Positions 54,671 through 63,198 of a DNA stretch of 64,000 nt are shown in pieces. Every line of letters begins with the position of its first letter. Within the stretch, counting starts at the first letter, position 1. Under the pieces are notes generated by a model. The model did no database searches. It saw nothing but the letters and a program-made list of their open reading frames with translations, and was not told the DNA's origin. The stretch comes from Streptomyces sp. LUP30 (GTDB taxonomy: Bacteria > Actinomycetota > Actinomycetes > Streptomycetales > Streptomycetaceae), in the NCBI RefSeq assembly GCF_001746365.1, contig NZ_MJAJ01000021.1, positions 1 through 64,000 of the forward strand, given 5' to 3'. Position numbers and translations under genes: made by a program.

Positions 54671-55042
54671 CTACCCGATGAGGGTGGCCTTCGGACGGAC
54701 CACGCAGAACTCGTTGCCCTCCGGGTCGATCAGGACCGTCCACGACTCCTCGCCGGTCTGACCGACGTCCGCCCGGCGGGCGCCGAGCGCGAGAAGGCGC
54801 TCGATCTCGCTCTCCCGGTCCTGCGCGCCGCAGGTCAGGTCGAGGTGCAGCCGGTTCTTGACCGTCTTGCGGTCCGTCACCGGCATGAAGCAGATGCCCA
54901 CGGGCGCGGACTCGTCCGGCCCGATCACGACCTCCCTCGCCCGCTCGGAGAGGATCCGCCAGCCCAGCGCCCCGGCCCAGAAGCGGGCCAGACCGGGCAG
55001 ATCGTGCGCGTCGACGACGATGTGATGGAGGGAGACCGGCAT
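54671..55042 (-). CDS. VOC-family (glyoxalase-like) protein
   Basis: This 123-residue single VOC domain starts SLHHIVVDAHDLPGLARFWAGALGWRI, goes on LHLDLTCGAQDRESEIERLLALGARRAD, and ends WTVLIDPEGNEFCVV, where DPEGNEFC is the conserved turn. The metal ligands would be H6 and the last Glu. ATG 55042 has GGACGG upstream. The function is not known; it lies 35 bp after the MOSC gene on the same strand and may be co-transcribed. Confidence 0.88.
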   Translation of the reverse strand: MPVSLHHIVVDAHDLPGLARFWAGALGWRILSERAREVVIGPDESAPVGICFMPVTDRKTVKNRLHLDLTCGAQDRESEIERLLALGARRADVGQTGEESWTVLIDPEGNEFCVVRPKATLIG

Positions 55043-55077
55043 GCCGTCCAGTGTGCCCCGGCCGGAAAGGGGCGGCC

Positions 55078-55587
55078 TCAGCCCTGGAGAGGATATGTGT
55101 CGACGACGCTGAAGCCTGTCCTGCCCAGGACGAGCACCCCGTCGGACAGCGGCGTGCAGCGCACGCCCCCTTTTCCGCGCAGGGCCCGCTGCGCGCCGGG
55201 CCCCACGGTGACGTCCATCCACGCGCAGGGGCGCGCCGGGCGGTTCACCGCGAAGGCCACCGGGCCCGCCGGGCCGTCGAGCACGATCGTCGAGCCCACG
55301 CAGGAGTCGATGTCGACGCCGCGCAGCAGGATGTTCCGGCGGGTGTGCCGCAGACCGACGGCCGGGTCGATGTGCCGGGGCAGGTGCTCCGCGGCCATGA
55401 AGGTCACCGAGGCGTCCCGGTGGGCCGGGCGGCCGTAGTACCGGTCGCCGACCAGCCCGAGGCCACGACGCACTTGTACGGCGTGCGTCGACTCGTCCTG
55501 CGGGCCGTCCGCCGGGCCGTCGGCCGGACGCCCCGCGAGCCGGTGCGACGCCGAGACCAGCAGCTCCACGATCTCGACCTCGGTCAT
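55078..55587 (-). CDS. MOSC-domain protein
   Basis: This 169-residue protein has the MOSC beta-barrel pattern: HAVQVRRGLGLVGDRYYG (GLxGDR), DPAVGLRHTRRNILLRGVD (RRNI) and the conserved Cys in NRPARPCAWMD. MOSC proteins carry or transfer sulfur for molybdenum cofactor sulfuration. No other domain is present. ATG 55587 is used. The VOC gene follows on the same strand 35 bp away. Confidence 0.88.
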   Translation of the reverse strand: MTEVEIVELLVSASHRLAGRPADGPADGPQDESTHAVQVRRGLGLVGDRYYGRPAHRDASVTFMAAEHLPRHIDPAVGLRHTRRNILLRGVDIDSCVGSTIVLDGPAGPVAFAVNRPARPCAWMDVTVGPGAQRALRGKGGVRCTPLSDGVLVLGRTGFSVVDTYPLQG

Positions 55588-55631
55588 GGATGCACTGTAG
55601 TCCCGGCGCCGGACATCACCGGTGACTCGTG

Positions 55632-56957
55632 TCAGGGCCGCAGCGGCAGCGTGGAGCAGTTGGACGTGGCCGGCTCGCCGTCGAGCCGGTCGGCCAGCCA
55701 GGCGATCGCCGCGCCCTGGTCCACGAGCAGCGGGGTGAAGTGGTTGATCAGCGCCCGTCCCACGCCGGGCAGGATCACCGGCTTGTACGTGACGTCGACG
55801 CCCTTGGCGCACCAGGCGACGGCCAGGGCCCGCGCCTGCGCGTGCGGCACCAGGTCGTCGGCGGTGCCGGTCGCCACCCGCACCGGCGAGGCCGGCTCGC
55901 GGGCCCCGATGCGCTGGTCGGCCAGGAACGCCTTGAGCGCCGGTTCCGAGGCGACGACCTCGCTGATGGACCGCCCGTCCGTGGTCCAGGCCGTGCTGCG
56001 GGCCGAGTTGTAGGCGAGCAGGGCATCGCCCACGCACATGGTCGACAGGTCCTTGAGGGCGGCCCGGCCGGTCGCGTTGAGGTGGGCTTCGGCGATGGGC
56101 CTGAGCGCGGGGTCGGACTCCAGGAAGCCGTTCACCGACCAGCCCAGCGCGCCGGCCAGGTCGCTGCCGTCGATGGCCTTGGTGACGGCGACCAGGTCGG
56201 CGGGAGGGGCTCCGGCGTAGGTGCCGGCGAGCACGACGTCGGGAGCGTAGGAGGGCTGCAGTTCGGCGGCGGCCGCGGTGGCCCCGCCGCCCTGGCTGTA
56301 GCCGAACAGCGCCACCCGGGAGCCGGCGGTGAGCGAGGTGCCGTCGAGGGAGCGGGCGGCGCGGACCGCGTCCAGGACGGCATGGGCCTCGTCGACCCGG
56401 TTGACGTAGGTGTGCAGCCGGTCCGTCGTGCCGAGACCCGCGTAGTCGGTGACCACGACGGCGACGCCCCGGGCGAGAAGGCGGTAGATCGCCAGGTCCT
56501 CGTAACCGACGGACAGCGTCTGTCCGTTGACCACGAGCGGGTGTTCGAGGCCGAGGGAGGCGGCGCACTGGTCGCCCTGTCCCAACGTGCCGGGCGCCAA
56601 GGCGACCAGCGGGCGCGCCCCCCTGCCCGTCCAGCGGGCCGACGGTTCGATGTAGGCGCCGGTGACCGCCATGGGCCGCCCGGCGGAGTCGGTGGACTTG
56701 TACATCAGGCGGGTCGCCGTACCGGGCAGCGGTCCGTCGACGCCCGGCAGGCTCAACGCGAGGGGGAGCGGTTCGGAGCGCACCAGGGCGCCGTCGGCCG
56801 CCGGCAGCGAGGCGGGCGGGTCGTAGAAGGTGGGGATGGTGACGCCGCGCGAGACCACGGCGTCCGTGGAGAGCGACGCGTGGGCGGGTACGGCGGTGAC
56901 GCCGAGGCAGGCGGCAGCGGTGACGGCTGCGGCCAGCAGGCGGGTGGGGGCGGGCAT
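55632..56957 (-). CDS. Secreted lipase/esterase, LIP family
   Basis: This 441-residue secreted alpha/beta hydrolase has a signal peptide ending near residue 27 (VTAVPAHA). Its lipase features are TRLMYKSTDSAGRPMAVTGAYIEPSA, ALAPGTLGQGDQCAAS (oxyanion side), the nucleophile in GYSQGGGA, the Asp in TADDLVP and the His in INHFTPLL. It belongs to the secretory lipase group of Candida LIP type common in actinomycetes. The ATG at 56957 has GGAGG 6 nt upstream. It would release fatty acids outside the cell. Confidence 0.9.
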   Translation of the reverse strand: MPAPTRLLAAAVTAAACLGVTAVPAHASLSTDAVVSRGVTIPTFYDPPASLPAADGALVRSEPLPLALSLPGVDGPLPGTATRLMYKSTDSAGRPMAVTGAYIEPSARWTGRGARPLVALAPGTLGQGDQCAASLGLEHPLVVNGQTLSVGYEDLAIYRLLARGVAVVVTDYAGLGTTDRLHTYVNRVDEAHAVLDAVRAARSLDGTSLTAGSRVALFGYSQGGGATAAAAELQPSYAPDVVLAGTYAGAPPADLVAVTKAIDGSDLAGALGWSVNGFLESDPALRPIAEAHLNATGRAALKDLSTMCVGDALLAYNSARSTAWTTDGRSISEVVASEPALKAFLADQRIGAREPASPVRVATGTADDLVPHAQARALAVAWCAKGVDVTYKPVILPGVGRALINHFTPLLVDQGAAIAWLADRLDGEPATSNCSTLPLRP

Positions 56958-57297
56958 GGCGGACCTCCGGGGAGGGGAGGGCCGAGCCTTCGTCTGCGGC
57001 TCGGACGGCGGACGGCCCGGTGGGGTGCGGGCCGTGACGACCGAGCGGTACGAGGCCTCGGTCGCCCACCGCTGCCCGTACCGCTCTTAGACGAACTGTC
57101 AGGACCGTAGCGAGGGCCGGGTTACCCGGGGTAGCGGTCGGCAGGTTACGTTTCGGTAATATGACTGTCCGGTAGCAAGGCCGAACTCTTCGCCGTGGCG
57201 GTCACGCTCAACGCTCAGAGCGTTCAGTAACGGACCATTAGCGGCAGTTCCCGCCAAAACAAGACCTCGTGGTTGCCTGTCGCTAGCGTCCCGAGCC
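56958..57297. other. 340-bp divergent promoter region
   Basis: There is no gene. The half near 57120-57297 is lower in GC and holds a 15-bp palindrome (57210-57224) and a TAGCGT at 57284-57289 that would set a transcription start at the ATG of the next gene. Confidence 0.5.
57210..57224. promoter_or_regulatory. Palindrome AACGCTC-A-GAGCGTT
   Basis: A perfect 7-bp inverted repeat with a 1-nt spacer lies 74 bp before the ATG at 57298 and about 250 bp before the lipase start on the other strand. It is a candidate operator. Confidence 0.5.
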
Positions 57298-57945
57298 ATG
57301 AACACCGACCGCACGCGCGGCGCGCAACTCGGCGACCCCGCTCCACAGAGTCACCCCTACGTGCCGCCGCAGCCCGGCACCCACCACTCGCCGACCCAGA
57401 CGGTGACCGCGGGGGACAACAACAAGATCACGCAGAAGAACACCTCGCTGAAGTTCTCGATCCCGGTCGTCGGACCTCTGCTCAGCCTGGCGTACACCCA
57501 TCCGCTGATGGCCGGTCTCATGGGAGTCCTGCTCCTCGGGGGAGGCGGCGCGGCGGTGGGCGCGGCCCTGCCCGACTCGACGCCGACACCCTCGACTTCG
57601 CTCGTGCGCGGCTTCGCCATGCAACGCTCGGACGGCGAGAAGGGGGCCGTCGGCTACGACTTCACCCACTCGCCGCCCGCCGTCGCCGACGCCGGCACGG
57701 ACGCCCTGTACGTCCAGAACGGCTACCTGATGTCCACCAACGGCAAGCTGGCGTCGTGGAGTTCGTCCGAAGTGCCGACGGCCGAGGGCTGCCGCAAGGC
57801 CGTCAAGGAGCACCCCACGCGGGAGACTCCCGTGTCGGTCACGTACGTGATGTGCTACCTCGACCGCAACGGCGACCCCGGCTACATCTCCGTCACCGGC
57901 ACCGACGACAGGTCGGTCACGATCGACACCGCCCACCTGACCTGA
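57298..57945 (+). CDS. Membrane-anchored hypothetical protein, apparently leaderless
   Basis: This 215-residue protein has a hydrophilic N-tail with TVTAGDNNKITQKNTS, then a membrane region (PVVGPLLSLAYTHPLMAGLMGVLLLGGGGAAVGAAL) and an outer C-domain with two Cys (EGCRKAV and YVMCYLDR). The ATG has no ribosome site. A TAGCGT (57284-57289) lies 8 nt before it, as expected for a leaderless mRNA. I recognise no family. A hairpin follows directly. Confidence 0.75.
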   Translation: MNTDRTRGAQLGDPAPQSHPYVPPQPGTHHSPTQTVTAGDNNKITQKNTSLKFSIPVVGPLLSLAYTHPLMAGLMGVLLLGGGGAAVGAALPDSTPTPSTSLVRGFAMQRSDGEKGAVGYDFTHSPPAVADAGTDALYVQNGYLMSTNGKLASWSSSEVPTAEGCRKAVKEHPTRETPVSVTYVMCYLDRNGDPGYISVTGTDDRSVTIDTAHLT

Positions 57946-57954
57946 CCCGCACCC

Positions 57955-57981
57955 GGCGGCCGGTCCCGTCACCCGGCCGCC
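57955..57981. terminator. Hairpin after the membrane protein gene
   Basis: The 9-bp stem GGCGGCCGG/CCGGCCGCC (57955-57963 with 57973-57981) has a 9-nt loop. Confidence 0.65.
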
Positions 57982-58031
57982 CGCCCCCACCGCCCCACCG
58001 GCACGGCCACGCGGTGTGATTGACTGCCTCC

Positions 58032-59099
58032 GTGCTGCATGAGTCGGTCTTCCGCACCACGGACCTGCCGGTGGACGACCGGTTCGAGGCGTGGACGGAG
58101 CGCATGGGCCGGACCCACGCCCCCATGCAGCTCGCCAGCGACCGCACCGAGGACTACCGGGGCCACCAACGCGTGATCGGGCTGGGCGACGTGACCCTGT
58201 GGCCGGCGACCTTCGACCACCTGGTCTTCCGCCGGACGCCGAAGCTCATCCGCCAGTCCGACCCCGAGTCCTACCATCTCTCCCTCTTGCTGAAGGGCGA
58301 GGGCGCCGCCGACTGGGGCAGGCAGCGAAGCGCCTACCGGGTCCACGACTTCCACACCAACTCCTCCTCGCGGGCAGGGGAGATATTCACCGGCACCGAC
58401 CCCGTCACCATCGTCGGCGTCGAGGTTCCACGTGCCCTCGTGGCCGTGCCCGCGGGCCGCGTGGACCGCGTCCTGGGCAGTCTCATCTCGGGGCGGGAGG
58501 GCATCGGCGCCCTGCTGGCGCAGTTCCTTCTGAACGTGGTCTCGGACACCTCCGTGTACGAGCCCTCCGACGCGCCCCGGCTGGGCACGGTCGTCACGGA
58601 CCTGGTCACGGCCGCCTTCGCGCACGCCGTCGACGCCGACCTCCGGCTCCCGCCGGAGACGCACAGCCGTACGCTCACCCTCCGCGTCAAGGCGTTCATC
58701 CGCCGCCACCTCGAGGACCCCGATCTGACGCCCGCCGGGATCGCCGCCGCGCACCACATCTCCCGCAGCTACCTGTACCGCCTGTTCCAGAGCGAAGGCC
58801 TCACGGTCGCCTCCTACATCCGCGACCAGCGACTGGCCCACGCCCGCCGCGAACTCGTCGATCCCCGCCTGCGCGCCCTGCCGATCCACGCCGTCGCCGC
58901 CCGCTGGGGCTTCCCTCGCGCCGCGGAGTTCACCCGGGCCTTCCGCACCGCCTACGGGCTGCCGCCCAGCGAACTGCGCGAACAGGCACTCGCCGGGAGG
59001 TTCGACGCCGCCCCGCCCGGCGGCGCGGTGGACGCTGTGCACAGCGGTCGTGGACTGTCAGCCAACGACACACCGGGCGTCTCTCCCGCACCCTGGTGA
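58032..59099 (+). CDS. AraC-family regulator with AraC_binding_2-type N-domain
   Basis: This regulator of about 355 residues opens VLHESVFRTTDLPVDDRFEAWTERMGRTH, as in PF14525 sensor domains. The C-terminal 100 residues hold the double helix-turn-helix: LTPAGIAAAHHISRSYLYRLFQSEGLTVASYIRDQRLAHARREL and IHAVAARWGFPRAAEFTRAFRTAYGLPPSELR. TTG 58020 is an alternative start four codons earlier; no ribosome site is seen for either. A terminator follows, so the downstream MFS gene has its own promoter or depends on read-through. It probably controls that exporter. Confidence 0.88.
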   Translation: MLHESVFRTTDLPVDDRFEAWTERMGRTHAPMQLASDRTEDYRGHQRVIGLGDVTLWPATFDHLVFRRTPKLIRQSDPESYHLSLLLKGEGAADWGRQRSAYRVHDFHTNSSSRAGEIFTGTDPVTIVGVEVPRALVAVPAGRVDRVLGSLISGREGIGALLAQFLLNVVSDTSVYEPSDAPRLGTVVTDLVTAAFAHAVDADLRLPPETHSRTLTLRVKAFIRRHLEDPDLTPAGIAAAHHISRSYLYRLFQSEGLTVASYIRDQRLAHARRELVDPRLRALPIHAVAARWGFPRAAEFTRAFRTAYGLPPSELREQALAGRFDAAPPGGAVDAVHSGRGLSANDTPGVSPAPW

Positions 59100-59127
59100 T
59101 CACGCGGCACACGCCCGCGCCGTCCTC

Positions 59128-59162
59128 GCCGTGCCAGGACGACAGGGGAGTCCTGGCACGGC
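59128..59162. terminator. Hairpin after the AraC gene
   Basis: A 13-bp stem GCCGTGCCAGGAC (59128-59140) pairs with its inverse complement (59150-59162) around a 9-nt loop, 29 bp after the stop. Confidence 0.8.
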
Positions 59163-59344
59163 ACGGACAGAGCGCCGCCTCCTGTCGCACACCGCCGGTC
59201 GTGTGCGTCGTCGGCCCCTCGGCCGCGGATCGGTCGAGTGGTGACGGTCCGGCGGCGGGCGTACCGTCGAACGGTGGACCCGACAGTGGACGGAACCGTT
59301 CACCGACCTCTCCCCAGGGCCCGCCTCCGCGCGGGCGACGTGTC

Positions 59345-60895
59345 ATGAGCAGCGTTCCGCAGCCCACCTCAGAACCCCGGACCACCGCCCGACAGGACGG
59401 TGGGGGCAACGCGATGGCGCTGCTGGTCATCGCCTCGTGTCAGCTGATGGTGGTCCTGGACATCACCATCGTGAACATCGCCCTGCCGGACATCCAGCGC
59501 TCCCTGGACTTCTCCACCACGAGCCTGGCCTGGGTGGTGAACGCCTACACGCTCACCTTCGGCGGACTGCTGCTCCTCGGCGGCCGAACGGGCGACATCC
59601 TGGGACGGCGGCGCATGTTCGTCTGCGGAGTGCTGCTCTTCGTGCTCGCCTCCCTGCTCGGCGGACTCGCCCAGAACGAGGGCCAACTCCTCGCCGCACG
59701 CGCCCTGCAGGGCGTCGGCGGCGCCATCGCGTCGCCGACCGCGCTCTCCCTGGTCAGCACCACCTTCCGCGAAGGCCCCGAACGCAACCGCGCCTTCGGG
59801 GTGTTCGCCGCGGTCTCGGCGGGCGGCGGCGCGATCGGCCTGCTCGCGGGCGGCATACTCGTCGAGTGGCTGAACTGGCGCTGGGTGCTGTTCGTCAACG
59901 TCCCCATCGGGCTGCTGATCGCGCTCGCCACGCCACGCTGGATCAAGGAGTCCGAGCGGCACCCGGGGCACTTCGACCTCACGGGCGCGTTCACCTCCAC
60001 CGTGGGCATGGTGCTGCTGGTGTACGGGTTCATCAGAGCGGCGCAGGAAGGGTGGCGGGACCCCTTGACCCTGGCCTCGTTCGCCGCGGCCGTCGTGGTC
60101 CTCGCGCTGTTCGTCCTCGTCGAGAGGCGATCGCGGCAACCCATCACGCCGCTGCACATGTTCGCCGACCGCAACCGCGCGGGCACCTACGGGATCATGC
60201 TGTGTCTGGCCGCCGCGATCTTCGGCATGTTCTTCTTCCTGACGCTCTTCGTGCAGAACGTGCTCGGCTTCAGCCCGCTCGCGGCCGGGTTCGCCTTCCT
60301 GCCGGTCAGCGCCGTGATCGCGGTGGGCGCCGGGCTGGCCTCACGGTTTCTGCCCAGGTTCGGCCCCAAGCCCTTCATGGTGGGAGGCGCCGTGCTGGCG
60401 GCGGGAGGCCTGTCCTGGCTGACCCTGACGGACGTGCACTCCACGTACCTGGGCAGCGTTCTCGGGCCGATGCTCGTCTTCAGCCTCGGCATGGGCATGG
60501 AGTTCGTGTCCCTCACCCTGATGGCGCTCTCCGACGTCGCCCCGCGGGAGACCGGCGCGGCGTCCGGACTGCTCAACGCCACCCAGCAGGTGGGCGGTTC
60601 GCTCGGCCTGTCCATCCTGGTCACCATGTACGGCACGGCCAGCCGCAACGAGGCGGAGCAGCAGATCCCGGATTTCCTGGCGCAGGCCGGCCCGGCCGAG
60701 CGTCTGCGCTTCCGGCGCACCGGTCTGCTCCCCGCGCCCTGGTCCGACGAGATCCTCACCGCGGGCGTCACGGCGGCCTTCGTCATGGCGGCCATCTTCA
60801 CGGTGCTGGCCGCGCTGATCGCGGTCCTGGTGATCCAGGTCCGCCCCTCGGACCTGGAACGCCTCAAGGGCGGCACGCCCTCCGGCGGCGTCTGA
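59345..60895 (+). CDS. MFS exporter, DHA2 (14-helix) type
   Basis: This 516-residue drug-proton antiporter has motif C-type and A-type signs: VVLDITIVNIALPDIQRSL (first helix, motif D1), GGRTGDILGRRRMFVCG (motif A) and VSAGGGAIGLLAGGILVEWLNWRWVLFVNVPIG (motif C). Later helices run to VMAAIFTVLAALIAVLVI. The count of hydrophobic segments fits 14. ATG 59345 has a weak ribosome site (GGGCGACG). With the AraC regulator just upstream, it likely exports a toxic or self-made compound. Confidence 0.92.
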   Translation: MSSVPQPTSEPRTTARQDGGGNAMALLVIASCQLMVVLDITIVNIALPDIQRSLDFSTTSLAWVVNAYTLTFGGLLLLGGRTGDILGRRRMFVCGVLLFVLASLLGGLAQNEGQLLAARALQGVGGAIASPTALSLVSTTFREGPERNRAFGVFAAVSAGGGAIGLLAGGILVEWLNWRWVLFVNVPIGLLIALATPRWIKESERHPGHFDLTGAFTSTVGMVLLVYGFIRAAQEGWRDPLTLASFAAAVVVLALFVLVERRSRQPITPLHMFADRNRAGTYGIMLCLAAAIFGMFFFLTLFVQNVLGFSPLAAGFAFLPVSAVIAVGAGLASRFLPRFGPKPFMVGGAVLAAGGLSWLTLTDVHSTYLGSVLGPMLVFSLGMGMEFVSLTLMALSDVAPRETGAASGLLNATQQVGGSLGLSILVTMYGTASRNEAEQQIPDFLAQAGPAERLRFRRTGLLPAPWSDEILTAGVTAAFVMAAIFTVLAALIAVLVIQVRPSDLERLKGGTPSGGV

Positions 60896-60999
60896 ACCGC
60901 CGCCGCGGGCGATCACCTGCCGGTCGTCCGTCTTCCCGGTCACGCCTACTCACGCCGCCATAGGGGTTTGCCACCGGAGTGAGGGGCAACGCGAAGTCC

Positions 61000-61440
61000 A
61001 TGACTGAACCGAACAGGAAGACGAACGAAGAGTCCGGAGCGAAGCAGGCGACCGCCGCCAAGGCCCGCCGCTCCGCTGCCAAGGCCACCGCTCCGGCCTC
61101 CCAGGCCGCGAAGAGCGCCGCGACCAGGACGACCGACGCCGCCTCCACCGCCAAGAACGGAGTCGAGCGTTCGGCCGAGGCGACGAGCGGCGCCGTGCAG
61201 AGCGCGGCACAGGGCGCCGTGCGGGGCGTCGAGGCGAGCCGCCAGGCGATCGTGACGACGTCGGGTCATGTCGCCGCGACCGCCAAGACGGCGTGGACGG
61301 TCATCGCCCACCGGAAGCTGGTCGCCGCCGGCGCGGCCGCCGGCCTCTCCGCGCTGACCGCCGCCTCGTACGCCGTGGGCCGCCGTTCCGGCCGTCACAC
61401 GCACGGACCGATCACCCGGCTCACCGGCGGCCGGATCTGA
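61000..61440 (+). CDS. Ala/Lys-rich protein with C-terminal hydrophobic helix
   Basis: This 146-residue protein has a long part rich in Ala, Lys, Thr (AKQATAAKARRSAAKATAPASQAAKSAATRT and so on) like histone H1-type or phasin-like proteins. It is followed by a hydrophobic segment LVAAGAAAGLSALTAASYAVG and a short basic end. ATG 61000 is preferred; GTG 60979 lies in the same frame. The function is unknown; DNA or granule binding is only a guess from composition. Confidence 0.65.
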   Translation: MTEPNRKTNEESGAKQATAAKARRSAAKATAPASQAAKSAATRTTDAASTAKNGVERSAEATSGAVQSAAQGAVRGVEASRQAIVTTSGHVAATAKTAWTVIAHRKLVAAGAAAGLSALTAASYAVGRRSGRHTHGPITRLTGGRI

Positions 61441-61463
61441 CCCTGCGGTCGCCTCGGCAGGAC

Positions 61464-61491
61464 GGCCCCCGACGCGCCCGCGCCGGGGGCC
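61464..61491. terminator. Hairpin after the Ala/Lys-rich gene
   Basis: The stem GGCCCCCG (61464-61471) pairs with CGGGGGCC (61484-61491) around 12 nt, 24 bp after the stop. Confidence 0.55.
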
Positions 61492-61928
61492 GGGCCGTGC
61501 CCGGCGCCGTTCCGCGCCCGCGCCACCTGTAGAGCCGGCCGCACCACGGGTCCACCGCGAGACGCCGCCCCCTCGACCGCTCGTCCGACGACGACTCGCC
61601 CACCGACTCGCGCACGGTCCGTCCGGCAACTCGTCCGACACATCGTCGACGAAGTCGATCTGACACACCCTCACTCGGTGCAGGCCGTCTGCCCACCGCC
61701 CTGACGTCGGATCAGGGAGGAGGCCCTTCCAGCTTCCCCCCGTGAATCGGTCCGGGAGGGCGGAGGAGCCTCCGGCGACATGCCCGCCCCGAGGCCCGGG
61801 GGCACGGGTGGCACGTGAGCACGCCGCCTCCAAGGCCGGACGGGCCGCCTGACCGACCGCCGACCCTGCGCACGCGTCCACTTTCGTCTCGGCGATCCAG
61901 ACCATCGGCCGACTGCGCCCCCGCCCCG

Positions 61929-61946
61929 CCCCACGGCACCGTGGGG
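61929..61946. promoter_or_regulatory. Hairpin directly before the start codon at 61949
   Basis: CCCCACGG-CA-CCGTGGGG forms an 8-bp stem that ends 2 nt before the ATG. It includes GTGGGG, the only possible ribosome site, so it could mask initiation, or the site may act as an operator. Confidence 0.5.
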
Positions 61947-61948
61947 GC

Positions 61949-63082
61949 ATGGACGAAACCGATCGGATCACTCGGGCCGGGTTCCTGGCGGCCATGGCAG
62001 CGGTGGGCGCCGCGGGCGTGCTCGGGCCGGCGGGACGGGCACACGCCGCGGGTCACCGACGCGGGCTGCGGCACCGGGGCGTCGTCTACACCGTGGGGGA
62101 GGGCGAGACCCCGGCCACGGGTTGGAGCGCCCCCCGGATGAGAGCGGACATCCGCGCCATCCGCCACCGACTGCACGCCGACACCGTGGACGTCACCGGC
62201 GACGGCGTGGAACGCCTCACGGCGACCGCCGCGGAGGCGGCCGAACAGGGCCTGCACGTATGGCTGCAGCCCACGCTCGGCGACGTCCCGGAGCGCGACA
62301 TCCTCGAACACCTCGCGGAGACGGGCCGGTTCGCGCAACGGCTGCGCAGACAGGGCGCGAGCGTCGACCTCAGCGTGGGCTGCGAGTTCTGGTTGTTCGT
62401 GCCCGGCATCGTGCCGGGGGACACGGCGCTGGAGCGCGTGCGCAACCTCATGAACGGCACCTACGACCCGGTGGTCTTCCAGCGCCGCCTCAAGGCCTTC
62501 ACCGCCCGTGCCGCCGGAACCGCCCGGTCCGTCTTCGCCGGCCGGCTCGGCTACGCCGCCGCGCAGGACGACGCGGTCGACTGGTCGCTGTTCGACATCG
62601 TGGGCATCGACTACTACTCCTTCTTCCACCGCCCCGCCGACCATGTCGCGGAACTGCGCAGGTATCTGCGCTGGGGCAAGCCCCTCGCCGTCACCGAGTT
62701 CGGCACGTGCGCCTACCTGGGCGCCCCGCAGACCGCCGGCATGGGCTGGGACGTGGTCGACCACGACAAGGACCCCGAGGAGATCAAGGGGCGCCTGGTG
62801 CGCAGCGAACGCACCCAGGCCGACTACGTCATCGCGCTCCTGAACGTCTTCGAGTCGATGGGCCTGTACGCGGCGATGGCCTTCGAGTTCGTCACCCCCG
62901 ACGCCCCGCACCGCCCCGACGATCCCCGACACGACCTCGACCTGGCTTCCTACGCCATCACCAAGACCATCGAGAGACGCCCGGGCCACCCGGAGTCCGG
63001 CTGGCACTGGGAACCCAAACAGGCCTTCCACGCCCTGGCCCGCCACTACGCCGGCCACGCGGCGGACCGGCGCCCCCGGTGA
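61949..63082 (+). CDS. Secreted TIM-barrel protein, glycoside-hydrolase-like
   Basis: This 377-residue protein has an N-terminal export signal, RAGFLAAMAAVGAAGVLGPAGRAHAAG, that is hydrophobic with Arg before it but lacks a clear twin Arg. The body reads like a glycosidase barrel: HADTVDVTGDGVERL, GLHVWLQPTLGDVPERDI, VDLSVGCEFWLFVPG (Glu), FDIVGIDYYSFFH and PLAVTEFGTCAYLG (Glu), the two Glu of clan GH-A folds. Similar Streptomyces genes are sometimes labelled abortive infection proteins, a name I would not rely on. The substrate is not known. Confidence 0.72.
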   Translation: MDETDRITRAGFLAAMAAVGAAGVLGPAGRAHAAGHRRGLRHRGVVYTVGEGETPATGWSAPRMRADIRAIRHRLHADTVDVTGDGVERLTATAAEAAEQGLHVWLQPTLGDVPERDILEHLAETGRFAQRLRRQGASVDLSVGCEFWLFVPGIVPGDTALERVRNLMNGTYDPVVFQRRLKAFTARAAGTARSVFAGRLGYAAAQDDAVDWSLFDIVGIDYYSFFHRPADHVAELRRYLRWGKPLAVTEFGTCAYLGAPQTAGMGWDVVDHDKDPEEIKGRLVRSERTQADYVIALLNVFESMGLYAAMAFEFVTPDAPHRPDDPRHDLDLASYAITKTIERRPGHPESGWHWEPKQAFHALARHYAGHAADRRPR

Positions 63083-63163
63083 CCCGCGGCGCGCGGCGCG
63101 CAGCGGACAACCGGAGCGGCCCCAGCGGCCGGCCGGACCGACCGGGAGGTCGGGGCGGGGTGC

Positions 63164-63192
63164 TTGTCCGGCGCGCGGGCGGCCACTACCTT
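63164..63192 (+). promoter_or_regulatory. Promoter for a leaderless transcript
   Basis: TTGTCC (63164-63169), a 17-nt spacer and TACCTT (63187-63192) fit a main-sigma promoter. The GTG at 63199 begins 7 nt after the -10 box, so transcription would start at the first base of the start codon. Confidence 0.65.
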
Positions 63193-63198
63193 GCCGAA

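Larger units (their letters stand above)
61441..61948. other. 508-bp stretch without a gene
   Basis: It begins with a terminator-like hairpin and ends with a hairpin at the next start codon. The middle holds ACTCGCCCACCGACTCGC-type short repeats and no credible reading frame. Confidence 0.5.
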
